Below the pieces are notes generated by a model. That model had not been told where the DNA came from and searched no databases. It saw only the letters and a program-made list of their open reading frames with translations. Below are positions 6,591 through 15,991 of a stretch of 64,000 nucleotides of DNA, piece after piece; within the stretch, counting starts at the first letter, position 1; every line of letters starts with the position of its first letter. Origin of the DNA: Fulvivirga sp. M361 (GTDB lineage Bacteria; Bacteroidota; Bacteroidia; Cytophagales; Cyclobacteriaceae); NCBI RefSeq assembly GCF_007097395.1, contig NZ_VKDC01000010.1, positions 111,683 to 175,682 of the forward strand, given 5' to 3'. Made by a program: the position numbers and the translations under genes.

Positions 6591-8843
6591 ATGAAACAAG
6601 CGATCACTACTTCCTTACTTTTATTGCTGGCATTGAATGTTCCAGCACAGGTTACACTCCAATTGCGGGATGTAACTACTCAAGAGCCTATTCAGGGAGC
6701 GCAAGTGACCTGGCAGGGGCCAAAAGATCGTACATCCCACGTTTCTATTAGTAATGAGTTTGGCATAGTAGAGTTCTCAGCAATTCCAATAAAGTATGAA
6801 ATTAGCCATATCTCCTTCAATACTATTCAAGATTCATTGTTTACACGCGCTAAAGAAGTGTTACTAACACCAATCGTAGTTGCGCTCAATGAGGTGGTAG
6901 TTACCGGGCAATATGCTCCACAATCTGCAAAAAATGCCATCTACAAAGTTAGAACTATCACACGCGAACGGATCAATGGTCAGGGAGCCACCACACTCCG
7001 GGATGTCCTGTCGAATGAGTTGAACATCCGGTTCTCAAGAGACAATGCGCTGGGTACTTCAGGGATCAGCATGCAGGGCATCTCCGGGCAAAATGTGAAA
7101 GTCCTTATCGACGGGGTACCCGTAACCGGGCGAAGTGGTGTGGCCAATGAAATTGATATTAACCAACTCAATGTAAACAGTATTGACCGTATCGAAATTG
7201 TAGAAGGCCCCATGGCGGTTAACTATGGAGCAGACGCACTTGCGGGAGTGATCAACATCATCACCAAAAAAGATGCTGCCGGAAAAGTAAATGCATTGTT
7301 ATCACTACACGAAGAGACCGTAGAAAATGAGTATACATTTTTCGATGAAGGCATACATAACCCTTCACTTTCACTAGGGTTCAGACCTTCGCAAAAATGG
7401 TATCTCCAGGGAGAAGGGCGAATGAATACGTTTGGCGGATGGACAGGGAACGGAACGGACCGCAACCGGCAATGGTATCCCAAAGAACAATACTTCGGCA
7501 GTAGTTTGGTTCGTTATGATAATGACGACTTCACCATCTATTATCGTCTCGACTTCCTGGATGAAACGATCGAAAATCTTGGTAGCGTTAATGATACTAA
7601 TCCATTGCGCGATCCTTTTGCCATCGATGAAGAGTACAAGACCCAACGATGGATGCACCAGGTCCAGGCTGAAGTTGAATTAGGCAGCTTATCCGTCAAT
7701 CCTGTGCTGGCTTACACAGACTATCAGCGCATCACACGTCAGTTCAACAAGAACCTTGTGACCGATGATGAAACCCCAACTGTGGACAGTGAACAGGACA
7801 CGATATACTTCAAGACATTATTCTTTCGCAACACCCTTGATGGCATTAAGGGCAATTGGGGAAGTCTTCAATTAGGGGTGGACGGCAACTATGAAAGGGC
7901 AGCCGGCACTACGCTCAACGACGGGGAGAAAACCGCTACTGACATTGCGCTGTTTGCATCTGCAGAAATCAAACTATCGGACCAACTTACCTTACGCCCC
8001 GGCATACGGTATGGGTACAACAGCATATTTGAGGTTCAGCCTACCCCCTCTGTGAACCTCAAATATAACCTGTCTGCCCGCACCCAGCTACGCGCCGGAT
8101 ATGCCAGGGGCTTTCGGGTACCCTCATTAAGAGAACTTTACCACGAATTCATTGATGCCAATCATAACATAGTGGGCAACGAAGACCTTACTCCCGAATA
8201 CTCTCATAATTTCAACGCCGACCTCTCCCATGAATTCAATGACCTTAATTTGAAAGCTTCTTTATCCGGTTTTTACAATTATATTGATAATCGCATCACC
8301 TTCTTCACACCGGAAGAAAGCAACCAGGCCACATCTTATGTCAACCTGCTCAAGTTCAAAACCACCGGAGTTCGCCTTACCGGACGGTGGGAATGGAATA
8401 ACTTTTCGCTGAATTCCGGCGCTGCCTATACGGGCAGGTTTCAACGTCTCAGTGATGAATTAGGAGAGGTACCGGCATTTATTTTTGGATGGGAAGCAAA
8501 TGCCTCTCTTAACTATCACTGGGAAAAACCGGGCCTTAAGTTTGCCACTTTTTATAAATACAATGGGCCATTTAAAGATTATCGTCTCGTAACCTCTGAC
8601 GGACAAACCGACCCGGAACTTCAACAATTAGATGGCTTCCATCTTATGGACCTCACCATTACAAAATCAATCCGTGAATGGATCACTGTATCTCTCGGCA
8701 CAAGAAATTTACTCAATATCAATTCAGTCAATAACACATTCAACGGAGGTGGCGCCCATTCCGGAGGTAGCGGGTCTACATCTGTGGCTTACGGGCGCTC
8801 CTACTTTCTTACTATGAACATTCGACTTGAATCCAATAAATAA
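6591..8843 (+). CDS. TonB-dependent outer-membrane receptor, HmuR-like (heme)
   Basis: A 750-residue receptor with a signal peptide (cleaved after VPAQ, about residue 20), a carboxypeptidase-regulatory-like beta-sandwich (about 21-100), a plug domain (about 103-225; VVVTGQYAP, LIDGVPVTGR, RIEIVEGPMAVNYGADALAG) and a 22-strand-type barrel ending in an aromatic-rich C-terminus. FRVPSLRELYHEF and GNEDLTPE correspond to the FRAP/NPDL region of heme receptors. It would take a ligand across the outer membrane using TonB energy. An HmuY-like lipoprotein follows 21 bp downstream, which makes heme the best-supported ligand. The start is fixed by the signal peptide, and the operator directly abuts it. 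Confidence 0.9.
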   Translation: MKQAITTSLLLLLALNVPAQVTLQLRDVTTQEPIQGAQVTWQGPKDRTSHVSISNEFGIVEFSAIPIKYEISHISFNTIQDSLFTRAKEVLLTPIVVALNEVVVTGQYAPQSAKNAIYKVRTITRERINGQGATTLRDVLSNELNIRFSRDNALGTSGISMQGISGQNVKVLIDGVPVTGRSGVANEIDINQLNVNSIDRIEIVEGPMAVNYGADALAGVINIITKKDAAGKVNALLSLHEETVENEYTFFDEGIHNPSLSLGFRPSQKWYLQGEGRMNTFGGWTGNGTDRNRQWYPKEQYFGSSLVRYDNDDFTIYYRLDFLDETIENLGSVNDTNPLRDPFAIDEEYKTQRWMHQVQAEVELGSLSVNPVLAYTDYQRITRQFNKNLVTDDETPTVDSEQDTIYFKTLFFRNTLDGIKGNWGSLQLGVDGNYERAAGTTLNDGEKTATDIALFASAEIKLSDQLTLRPGIRYGYNSIFEVQPTPSVNLKYNLSARTQLRAGYARGFRVPSLRELYHEFIDANHNIVGNEDLTPEYSHNFNADLSHEFNDLNLKASLSGFYNYIDNRITFFTPEESNQATSYVNLLKFKTTGVRLTGRWEWNNFSLNSGAAYTGRFQRLSDELGEVPAFIFGWEANASLNYHWEKPGLKFATFYKYNGPFKDYRLVTSDGQTDPELQQLDGFHLMDLTITKSIREWITVSLGTRNLLNINSVNNTFNGGGAHSGGSGSTSVAYGRSYFLTMNIRLESNK

Positions 8844-8864
8844 TCAAACCTAAATCATTAAACA

Positions 8865-10235
8865 ATGAACCGAGTATATACCTTACTATTTTTATACATA
8901 TGTCTTTCACTGACAGCATGTAGTGATGACGATAGCGATCCGATCCCCTTTGGTGTGAATTTTAACAATACGGAGTTAGGAATCACCGGCACTGGTACTG
9001 AAATAGAGGCCACCATCGTATTTTCCAGACCTGCAACTGCATCCGGAAGTTTGTCCCTTTCTATTGCTCCCGGTAGCATGTCATATGGTGAGACTAACCA
9101 GTTTTACACCAAGCCCGAAGCCCAAAACAATAGAGTAATATTGAATTTTGAGCAGGGGGCCGAATCGGTTAATTTTAAGATCTCAGCCGGTAAATCTTTA
9201 AATATTAAGCAAGATGAGAGCATTTCCATCAGGCTTGAAGAGAGTGATAACACCATTTTCACATTGGGTACAAACATACAGCTTAACGTACTCTTCACAG
9301 AAAACTTTACTTCTCCTGGAGCTACAATAGAATTGGATGCGGGAGGCAGTGATTTCACTAAGCAGGCTTTTGTAGATCTGAGTAAATCCTCTCAAACTAC
9401 AGTCAATAAATATAGCTGGGATCTTGGTTTTTTCAACGGTGAAGGTCATTTCGTAATTATTAATAATGTTGCTGCAGCCATGGCCAGGCCCCTTGATAAA
9501 ACGGATCTCACGCAAGTATCAGCAGCTGACACATTGGGGTTTGCCACTTCAATGGTTACCAACGGGTTTAGCCCGAATGCCAATGCTAATTGGGTGGATT
9601 CACCTGATGGTAGCCTTGAGAATACTGCGCTGGGACCTATTCAACCGACAGCCACTGACAATAAGGTTTTTATCTTAAAACGAACCGGTTCGGATGAGCA
9701 TTGGAAAAAAATAAGAATACTGCAATCAGGTTCTAATTATACCATTCAGCACGCTGACATCGAGGACACGGAGTTCTCAACACTTGAAGTCGTTAAAAAT
9801 ACCACGCACAATTTCACATTTATCGATTTGGACAATGGTATGGTGCCTGTAGAGCCCGAAAAGGACCTGTGGGACATTCAATATGGTAGCTATACTAATG
9901 TACTGGGAGGCACAATTCCTTACAATTTCAAAGATTATATTATAATAAACAGAAATAGCACCTCCGCTGCTATGGTCATCATAGAGGGGGACATAAATTT
10001 TGAAAACTTCACTTTAGCCCAGGCTCAGCAACTTGAATTCTCTAACGAAATTAACAGCATCGGCTCTTCCTGGCGACAGGGTGGAGGCCCGGGCACTCCC
10101 CCGTCATTATTTGAAGATAGGTTCTATGTAATCATTGACAGTAAGGGTAATTATTACAGGCTGAAGTTTAATCGACTCTTCAGGTCAGACAACGAACGGG
10201 GGTTTCCCGAATTCTCATATGAATTGCTTCAATAA
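8865..10235 (+). CDS. HmuY-like heme-binding lipoprotein
   Basis: A 456-residue lipoprotein (signal ending SLTAC, then an acidic SDDDSD linker). An Ig-like or Calx-beta-like segment occupies about residues 25-150 and the HmuY-type domain about 155-456. Typical HmuY blocks are NKYSWDLGFFNGEGHFVI, KDLWDIQYGSY and FEDRFYVIIDSKGNYYRLKF. HmuY proteins scavenge heme at the cell surface and pass it to the HmuR receptor. It is longer than the classical ~216-residue HmuY because of the N-terminal extension and a larger domain. It lies 21 bp after the receptor and 8 bp before DoxX, clearly one transcription unit. Confidence 0.88.
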   Translation: MNRVYTLLFLYICLSLTACSDDDSDPIPFGVNFNNTELGITGTGTEIEATIVFSRPATASGSLSLSIAPGSMSYGETNQFYTKPEAQNNRVILNFEQGAESVNFKISAGKSLNIKQDESISIRLEESDNTIFTLGTNIQLNVLFTENFTSPGATIELDAGGSDFTKQAFVDLSKSSQTTVNKYSWDLGFFNGEGHFVIINNVAAAMARPLDKTDLTQVSAADTLGFATSMVTNGFSPNANANWVDSPDGSLENTALGPIQPTATDNKVFILKRTGSDEHWKKIRILQSGSNYTIQHADIEDTEFSTLEVVKNTTHNFTFIDLDNGMVPVEPEKDLWDIQYGSYTNVLGGTIPYNFKDYIIINRNSTSAAMVIIEGDINFENFTLAQAQQLEFSNEINSIGSSWRQGGGPGTPPSLFEDRFYVIIDSKGNYYRLKFNRLFRSDNERGFPEFSYELLQ

Positions 10236-10243
10236 GGAGAAAA

Positions 10244-10681
10244 ATGAGTTTTTTAAAAATAGCTATTGTCGTTATCCGATTTTCACTAGGGACACTCTTT
10301 GTCTTTGGCGGCGTCCAAAAATTTGTTCCTAAATCACCTCGCCAAAAAACTGAGGTTGTTCAACAGCTGCCTGACCATGTCATAAAGATCAAAGCTTTTA
10401 TTGGAGGTCTAAAGCAAACCGGTTACTTCTGGCCCATGCTGGGTGTAGTAGAAATTCTCTGCGGAATACTATTGGTCAGTCAGTACCTGGCACTTTTAGG
10501 TGCCATAGTACTCCTGCCAATAACGATAAATATTTTTTTATTCCACCTGTTTTTGGAACCTCACGAACCGGGTGAGCTGCTACTTACCGCACTCTACCTG
10601 TTGGCCAATGTAGTGATCATAAGTTATCACTATCCAAAATTAAAAAAGACTTTTCTAACTTTTAACTCGATATATACATGA
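10244..10681 (+). CDS. DoxX-family membrane protein
   Basis: A 145-residue inner-membrane protein with four hydrophobic segments (about 5-25, 60-80, 83-103 and 112-130). RFSLGTLFVFGGVQKFVP at the N-terminus and the GILLVSQY region fit the DoxX/DoxD-like family. The biochemical role of most DoxX proteins is not settled. It overlaps the following gene by ATGA (4 bp), so translation is coupled. DoxX genes do occur beside HmuY-type loci, but a direct role in heme handling here is inferred. Confidence 0.75.
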   Translation: MSFLKIAIVVIRFSLGTLFVFGGVQKFVPKSPRQKTEVVQQLPDHVIKIKAFIGGLKQTGYFWPMLGVVEILCGILLVSQYLALLGAIVLLPITINIFLFHLFLEPHEPGELLLTALYLLANVVIISYHYPKLKKTFLTFNSIYT

Positions 10682-11613
10682 AACGAATAGTGATACTTAT
10701 GCTATGTCTGGCTGCTTTTACTTCCCAGGCCCAGAAGAAAAAAAAGCAGGATATTGAAGCCATTAAAGCGATGTGTGGCTGCTATGAAGTGAAGTTTAAT
10801 TTTGCAGAGACTTTCGCCACTGCTAAAGACTATACTTTTCATGATAACTACCGGTCGGGTGCATTGGAATATGTTTTCCCTGTAGAAGAAACAAAGGATA
10901 AAATAGCGTTACAACATCTCCTGGTGATCGGTGACACCATGATCATTAAGCATTGGAGACAGGACTGGGTCTATGAAAACACAGACCTGTATGTGTATGA
11001 CAAGGATAACTCCTGGAAGTACAAAAACCTGCCGAAAGAAAGCGTAAAGGGTCAATGGACCCAGAAAGTATACCAGGTGGATGACGGCCTGAGGTATGAA
11101 GGTTCTTCTTCCTGGGTGCACGTGGATGGACGACATTTCTGGGAGAATACGGCTGATGCCCCTCTTCCCCGCCGTGAGTTCAGCCAACGTGATGATTATA
11201 ATGTGATGGTACGCAGAAACCGCCAGGAAATCACCGGCACCGGCTGGGTCCATGAACAGGACAATGGTAAAGTACTTCGTAAAGGAAATACTGCAGACCA
11301 TCTGCTGGCCCGAGAAAAAGGCTGGAATACGTATGATAAAGTGGAAGAATCAAAATGCCGGCTTGCGCAGAATTGGTGGGCAGAAAAACAAGCCTATTGG
11401 GCGGATGTACGATACGTTTGGGATGAGCTGTTTGCCTCTAAAAAGACCCTGACATTTAAGAAAAAGGTAGACGACAAGGTACTATTTATGAAGCTCTTTG
11501 CCTTACAGGATGAAACACTAAACGGAGATTATGATACCAGTACAGCCAGGAAAAGAATCGCTGAAACCATTCAATCTTATTTAACCTCAAAAGTGACACT
11601 GGCAGCACGCTAA
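10678..11613 (+). CDS. DUF6607-type secreted protein
   Basis: A 311-residue protein with a signal peptide (MKRIVILMLCLAAFTSQAQ) followed by a lysine-rich start. The body is rich in Trp and Tyr (MCGCYEVKFNFAETF, HWRQDWVYENTDLYVYD, GTGWVHEQDNGKV). From memory it matches the DUF6607 family found with heme-uptake genes in Bacteroidota; function unknown. It is the last gene of the operon, overlapping DoxX by 4 bp, and a strong terminator follows 30 bp later. A periplasmic role in heme processing is plausible but unproven. Confidence 0.78.
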   Translation: MKRIVILMLCLAAFTSQAQKKKKQDIEAIKAMCGCYEVKFNFAETFATAKDYTFHDNYRSGALEYVFPVEETKDKIALQHLLVIGDTMIIKHWRQDWVYENTDLYVYDKDNSWKYKNLPKESVKGQWTQKVYQVDDGLRYEGSSSWVHVDGRHFWENTADAPLPRREFSQRDDYNVMVRRNRQEITGTGWVHEQDNGKVLRKGNTADHLLAREKGWNTYDKVEESKCRLAQNWWAEKQAYWADVRYVWDELFASKKTLTFKKKVDDKVLFMKLFALQDETLNGDYDTSTARKRIAETIQSYLTSKVTLAAR

Positions 11614-11642
11614 CACAAATTAAACTTTGAAGTTAACAGATT

Positions 11643-11675
11643 AAAGGCTGTCCCCCACAGGACGGCCTTTCTTGT
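11643..11675 (+). terminator. Terminator of the heme operon
   Basis: AAAGGCTGTCC (11643-11653) pairs with GGACGGCCTTT (11660-11670) over 11 bp with one G-U pair, and the stem ends in TTTCTTG. A good intrinsic terminator 30 bp after the last gene. Between 11676 and 11961 I see no gene and no clear motif. Confidence 0.8.
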
Positions 11676-11961
11676 ATGGGACTAAAAGTTAAGCCCGGCA
11701 TAAGGTTCCAAACCAGGCATCTGTTAAGCTACTTGATTTTGTTAGGTTTCTAAGGCCGGTTTTATTCGAAAATACGCTTAGGTCCGGGTAGACTGAGCTG
11801 CCTATTTATTGGTGTAACACCCCATTCTTTTCATGTCTTTCATTGAAATTGTCAAATAAAGAAGCTTGCACTTTTGACAGGTATTGAGCACATTCATGTA
11901 TTAATTTGAGATTTCAGGGCAGATAAATGCCACATTTCATCTGTATAATAAATAAGAAAGG

Positions 11962-12597
11962 ATGGATAACATTGACGAAATAAAAAAGAATTACGCACAA
12001 TTTTCAACAGACAAATTGCTCCTTATCGTAAAGGACATCGATAGTTTAAGGCCTGAGTTGATACCTGTCTTACAGTCTGAACTTATCAAAAGAGGTGAAA
12101 CAGAGGCTACCATGAAAATCACAGAACACCTGGTCAACGAGAAGGAAAAAAGTGATTATTTGAATTCTTTCGATGTAGAAAAATTCGTTCAGGAACAGCT
12201 GGATTCCGGGGAAACCATTGAAAACATCAAATTACGCCTGGATGATTTAGGCGTTAATATGCACGAGATACTAGATCAGGAGCAAAAATCTCAAGAATTA
12301 ATTTTGGATTATATTACCACCAAAAAGGAAGAAGGAACCAGTAAAGAAAATATTGAAAAAGACCTGAAAGAAAATTTCAATGTAGACGCTCCTACCAGTC
12401 AGCTGTTAGATGCAAAATTGAGAAGAAAGGGTAAAATGAACCTGGTGGTAGGTTATACTTTGGTAATAACCATGTCCATTTTTGTAGTTCTCGCCCTGGC
12501 TGCTGAAGCACGGATCGGGTTTGGCGCTCTTATATTAGCTGGAATTGGCGTATGGAAAATTAGTGAAGGTATGAAGCAAAGGAAGAAGGTTGAATGA
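11962..12597 (+). CDS. Helical protein with C-terminal membrane hairpin, unknown
   Basis: A 211-residue protein I do not recognise. Residues 1-155 are predicted largely helical and highly charged (DEIKKNYAQFS, TIENIKLRLDDLGVN, SKENIEKDLKENFNV), with two similar helical units that look like short repeats. Residues 159-200 hold two hydrophobic segments (LVVGYTLVITMSIFVVLALA and IGFGALILAGIGVW), followed by a basic tail. It would therefore be anchored in the inner membrane with the helical part in the cytoplasm. It stands alone, with 350 bp of empty DNA upstream. No function is proposed. Confidence 0.7.
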   Translation: MDNIDEIKKNYAQFSTDKLLLIVKDIDSLRPELIPVLQSELIKRGETEATMKITEHLVNEKEKSDYLNSFDVEKFVQEQLDSGETIENIKLRLDDLGVNMHEILDQEQKSQELILDYITTKKEEGTSKENIEKDLKENFNVDAPTSQLLDAKLRRKGKMNLVVGYTLVITMSIFVVLALAAEARIGFGALILAGIGVWKISEGMKQRKKVE

Positions 12598-12778
12598 CTT
12601 TTTCCAATTGTGCAAATGGAGTACGATAGTACTTAAACCCAACTATTTTCAAGCGATATCAAACAATTATAGCTCAATTATATCGACCGGGAGCTAAAAT
12701 CGTTTGTCTCACTTGTACATGGCCACTCAGATGAAGAAATGGCTTTTCTTAAAATTGGCAACCGCATTGGAAGACATC

Positions 12779-13492
12779 ATGAAAGTATTGGAATTTGACT
12801 TAAAAAAGGGAATTTACCGTTTCGAGATCAATGATTTGAATTCAGAAAACCATTCTCATCCGGTGGTAGAAATTATTGCCGCACTGGAAGGCACTTTTTT
12901 ATTGGAAACTAATGGTAAGAAAGAAAGAAATGTAGTTTTTGCTATTATTGATTCCAACATAGCGCATAAAGTGACTTCTCAGAATTGTACCGCGGCACTA
13001 ACAATGATAGAAAGCCATAATTCATTATTGAACACTTTTTTTGACCAACTTGGTATTCCACTCACTAATGGTGTATTTGTTACGAAAGTGAATACTCATT
13101 TTACTCACTCGCCGGATAAAATAAGATCATTTGCGCTCAGAAGAAATTTAATACACGTAGAAGATGAAAGGATAAACAAATGCCTGCAAATAATTGAAAA
13201 TGAAGGCATAGAATATGACAAAATGGTGGCGATGCTAACTTCAAAGGTATTTCTGTCCAAAAGTCGACTATCGCATTTATTCAAAGAGCATATAGGCATT
13301 TCCATAAAGAAATACCTTGTGTGGAGCAGATTGAAAAAGGCTACGAACCTTGTTCTAAGAGAAGGAATAAACTTAACCCAGGCTTCCGTGCAAAGTGGTT
13401 TCTTTGACCAGGCCCACCTGAGTAATGCATTTAAAAACATTTTAGGCATTACTCCTGCCAAAGCATATAACAGCAGAACCTTACAATTCTAA
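12779..13492 (+). CDS. AraC-family transcriptional regulator
   Basis: A cupin-like sensor half (about residues 1-120; NHSHPVVEIIAALEGTFLLE) followed by the two-helix-turn-helix AraC domain (about 140-237; MLTSKVFLSKSRLSHLFKE and then ASVQSGFFDQAHLSNAFK, ITPAKAYNS). The frame is open back to a TTG at 12704 and has an ATG at 12719, but I chose ATG 12779 because GGAAG lies 8 bases upstream and MKVLEFDLKKG is where homologous cupin domains normally begin. It would bind a small ligand and control a nearby promoter; the following GNAT gene, 40 bp downstream, is one possible target. Confidence 0.8.
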   Translation: MKVLEFDLKKGIYRFEINDLNSENHSHPVVEIIAALEGTFLLETNGKKERNVVFAIIDSNIAHKVTSQNCTAALTMIESHNSLLNTFFDQLGIPLTNGVFVTKVNTHFTHSPDKIRSFALRRNLIHVEDERINKCLQIIENEGIEYDKMVAMLTSKVFLSKSRLSHLFKEHIGISIKKYLVWSRLKKATNLVLREGINLTQASVQSGFFDQAHLSNAFKNILGITPAKAYNSRTLQF

Positions 13493-13532
13493 GAGGCTTT
13501 ATCACAATACTTTTGTCTTCTAATAATCAGAT

Positions 13533-14003
13533 ATGGAACAACGGATTAGAAAAGTCAAAAAAGAAGATATACAAGCGCTGAAATCAGTAGTAGACTCAAG
13601 CGAATTATTTCCTTCAGATCTGCTGGACGAAATGATCCACGACTATTTAACGAACAGTTCTTCAAAAGATATTTGGTTTACAACTACAGAAAATGGAGTG
13701 CCAATATCCATGGGATACTGTGCACCGGAAAGACTTACGGAAGGAACCTACAATCTTTACGCAATTGCTGTTCATAAAGACCATCAGGGTAAAGGAGTGG
13801 GTAAAGACATGATGAAGTATATAGAAAACTTACTGCGAGAAAATGGCAATAGAATCCTTATCGTGGAGACATCCGGGAATCCTGAATTTAAACTTACCAG
13901 GGCTTTCTACAACAAGTGTAACTATACAAAAGAAGCAACTATAAGAGAGTTTTATACCGAGGGTGAAGATAAAGTGGTGTTTTGGAAGAAACTGGACAGT
14001 TAA
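13533..14003 (+). CDS. GNAT-family N-acetyltransferase
   Basis: A 156-residue GNAT protein. LYAIAVHKDHQGKGVGKDMM carries the acetyl-CoA pyrophosphate-binding QGKGVG loop (motif A), and the C-terminal part FYNKCNYTKEATIREFY is motif B. It transfers an acetyl group from acetyl-CoA to an amine; the substrate is unknown. It follows the AraC regulator in the same direction and may be co-expressed. No signal peptide, so cytoplasmic. Confidence 0.82.
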   Translation: MEQRIRKVKKEDIQALKSVVDSSELFPSDLLDEMIHDYLTNSSSKDIWFTTTENGVPISMGYCAPERLTEGTYNLYAIAVHKDHQGKGVGKDMMKYIENLLRENGNRILIVETSGNPEFKLTRAFYNKCNYTKEATIREFYTEGEDKVVFWKKLDS

Positions 14004-14065
14004 AAAAATACTTGTAACAACAGATAGCGCCCTACGTACAGTGCAAACCGCTTTCATATGATTTA

Positions 14066-14299
14066 GTGGCATTCGGTTCAAAATATCTTGCAGGGATCAA
14101 TAAACTTCTAAAGGCTATTGCGAAAATACTCATCGGGTTAATTGTACTTGTACTTATCGTCATATTTGGCTTCACACTTTATAGGTTTGGCATAAGTCAT
14201 ACCTCAACAACCTTGATTCCAGGTATCGGGATAGGGGCTTTGATCGCCGGAATAACATTGATGTTCATTTTAAGAATGAAAGAAATAATATTAAATTAA
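14066..14299 (+). CDS. Small membrane protein, unknown
   Basis: A 77-residue frame that begins at GTG 14066 (no ATG is available). It has an amphipathic start (SKYLAGINKLLKAIAK) and two strong hydrophobic segments, ILIGLIVLVLIVIFGFTLY and LIPGIGIGALIAGITLMFIL, which gives a two-helix membrane protein with a short basic C-terminus. It stands 40 bp before another membrane protein gene in the same direction. The hydrophobic periodicity makes it likely to be real despite its length and its GTG start. Function unknown. Confidence 0.5.
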   Translation: MAFGSKYLAGINKLLKAIAKILIGLIVLVLIVIFGFTLYRFGISHTSTTLIPGIGIGALIAGITLMFILRMKEIILN

Positions 14300-14339
14300 A
14301 ACCGCCGCCTACAATGGCAAACACTGAAAAGGAAAGAAA

Positions 14340-14819
14340 ATGGAGTACTTCACTTTTGCCCGCGTCATTCACGTAATTGCTGTCATTTTGTGGATAGGAG
14401 GCGTAGCCATGGTTACCACGGTCATTATTCCTGCTGTTAAAAGGTTAAAATCAAAAGAAGAACAGATAAAAACCTTTGAACAAATAGAAGGAAGGTTTGC
14501 GTTACAGGCCAAAATCACAACACTGTTGACAGGTGTAACAGGGTTTTACATGCTACATGTGCTGGAGGGTTGGGAGAGATACTTTGATTACAGGTTCTGG
14601 TGGATCCATGCCATGACCTTAGTATGGGTTTTGTTTACCTTGGTGTTATATGTATTAGAACCCTTTGTACTGCATAAATTATTCAGAAAATATGCCGGGG
14701 AAAATCCAGCCAGGACATTTTCATTCATGCATAGGGCACATTGGTTTTTATTATTATTGAGTTTGATCACTACAGCAGGGGCGGTGGCAGGAAGTCATGG
14801 GTGGTTCATTATAAATTAG
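14340..14819 (+). CDS. Four-helix membrane protein, CopD-like
   Basis: A 159-residue integral membrane protein with four hydrophobic segments (about 5-30, 53-72, 85-110 and 134-156). Conserved-looking His residues lie in or next to helices (FARVIHVIAVILWIGG, WWIHAMTL, FMHRAHWFLLL), a pattern seen in CopD-like or heme-binding four-helix proteins. The first helix with HVxxxxxWxGG is typical of that superfamily. The ligand (copper, heme or neither) cannot be decided. It is 40 bp after one small membrane protein gene and 13 bp before the zinc-ribbon membrane protein gene. Confidence 0.68.
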   Translation: MEYFTFARVIHVIAVILWIGGVAMVTTVIIPAVKRLKSKEEQIKTFEQIEGRFALQAKITTLLTGVTGFYMLHVLEGWERYFDYRFWWIHAMTLVWVLFTLVLYVLEPFVLHKLFRKYAGENPARTFSFMHRAHWFLLLLSLITTAGAVAGSHGWFIIN

Positions 14820-14832
14820 TACAACACAAAAA

Positions 14833-15486
14833 ATGGAAATAGACAGGACCAAATACAAGGTTTGGGATAAGACAAATTTCAGCTCAATCCACTGGATACT
14901 TAACCCGGGGCTTGCCATTAATGAATTGATCTTAGGCCAGCGTGTTCCAAAGATCACACTCATTGACCAAACTTCGGATAGGCCATTGATGGAAAGAACT
15001 TACATTCCTTGCCCTCACTGCAGCACACTACATGAAGCACAAACATGGTCTGTTCAAAACAAAACTGCCTTTAAAAACTGGTTTGGATTGTTCTGCCCAA
15101 ACTGCCGGGAACTGATTCCATGCCTACGAAATCTTACCTCTGGCCTGGTCCTGTTGGTGACCTATCCGTTCTGGTTTTGGTGGATCAACCAATGGAAACA
15201 AAAATGGCTGAAAAGTCAGCCGTCACGTTATTCCAACCTTAATCTCCAGCCTATTGAACACAAAAATGTGAACTGGGTTAAAATGGGCCTGGGTTGGGGG
15301 GTTATTATGTTCATTATCATGTCACTATTCATGCCCGTTTTAAATGGTACTGATCATAGCTGGACAGCAATTCTGATTAACTTTCCAATATGGGTTGTGG
15401 GAGGCCTATGTTTCGGATACGTCATGAAATGGTGGATGGGGAAACGGTTAAAGAAGGCCAAGACTCCCACTCGTCCTCTTTTATGA
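14833..15486 (+). CDS. Zinc-ribbon membrane protein, unknown
   Basis: A 217-residue protein. Residues about 60-100 hold two Cys pairs, CPHCSTLHE and CPNCRELIPC, about 35 residues apart, a zinc-ribbon-like arrangement. Hydrophobic segments follow at about 105-120 (LVLLVTYPFWFWWI), 157-177 and 183-202. The N-terminus has no signal peptide, so the ribbon should face the cytoplasm. It sits 13 bp after the four-helix protein gene, suggesting one transcription unit. I do not recognise a named family. Confidence 0.65.
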   Translation: MEIDRTKYKVWDKTNFSSIHWILNPGLAINELILGQRVPKITLIDQTSDRPLMERTYIPCPHCSTLHEAQTWSVQNKTAFKNWFGLFCPNCRELIPCLRNLTSGLVLLVTYPFWFWWINQWKQKWLKSQPSRYSNLNLQPIEHKNVNWVKMGLGWGVIMFIIMSLFMPVLNGTDHSWTAILINFPIWVVGGLCFGYVMKWWMGKRLKKAKTPTRPLL

Positions 15487-15547
15487 GAGCACTAAAAAAA
15501 ACAATCCTGCAGGGCGGTTGCAAGATCACCAAATTTGACATTTTTTT

Positions 15548-15991
15548 ATGAGTAACCTGATTAGACCCGTACAAGAAAAGGACTTTGAAGCCCTCATTGA
15601 ATTGTTCAGAGAGTTTGCCCTGTTCGAAAAACTTCCGGAAAAAATGACCAACTCGGTTGAACAGATGATGAAAGAAAAAGAATTTTTCAACGGTTATGTT
15701 GCAGAAAGTGAAGAGAAGAAGATCATAGGATATGCCACCTACTTTTTTTCATACCATACCTGGACAGGAAAGTCTCTTTATATGGATGACCTTTATGTTA
15801 AAGAGGCCCATCGCCATAAGGGAATTGGAAAAAAATTGTTAGGTGCGGTCATTGAATTTGCCCGAAAAGAAAAATGCCATGAACTGCGATGGCAAGTATC
15901 TAACTGGAATAAACATGCCCGTAAATTCTACAAAAAAATCGGGGCTACCATTGACGATGTTGAACTTAATTGTGTACTGTCTTTAAAGTAA
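15548..15991 (+). CDS. GNAT acetyltransferase, diamine (SSAT-like) type
   Basis: A 147-residue GNAT with IRPVQEKDFEALIELFREFA at the N-terminus, the acetyl-CoA loop in AHRHKGIGKKLLG and the signature LRWQVSNWNKHARKFYKKIG, which is typical of the spermidine/spermine or thialysine acetyltransferase group. YFFSYHTWTGKSLYMDDLYV is the usual block before motif A in that group. It probably acetylates a polyamine or an amino-acid side chain in the cytoplasm. It is 61 bp after the zinc-ribbon gene and may be expressed on its own. Confidence 0.82.
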   Translation: MSNLIRPVQEKDFEALIELFREFALFEKLPEKMTNSVEQMMKEKEFFNGYVAESEEKKIIGYATYFFSYHTWTGKSLYMDDLYVKEAHRHKGIGKKLLGAVIEFARKEKCHELRWQVSNWNKHARKFYKKIGATIDDVELNCVLSLK

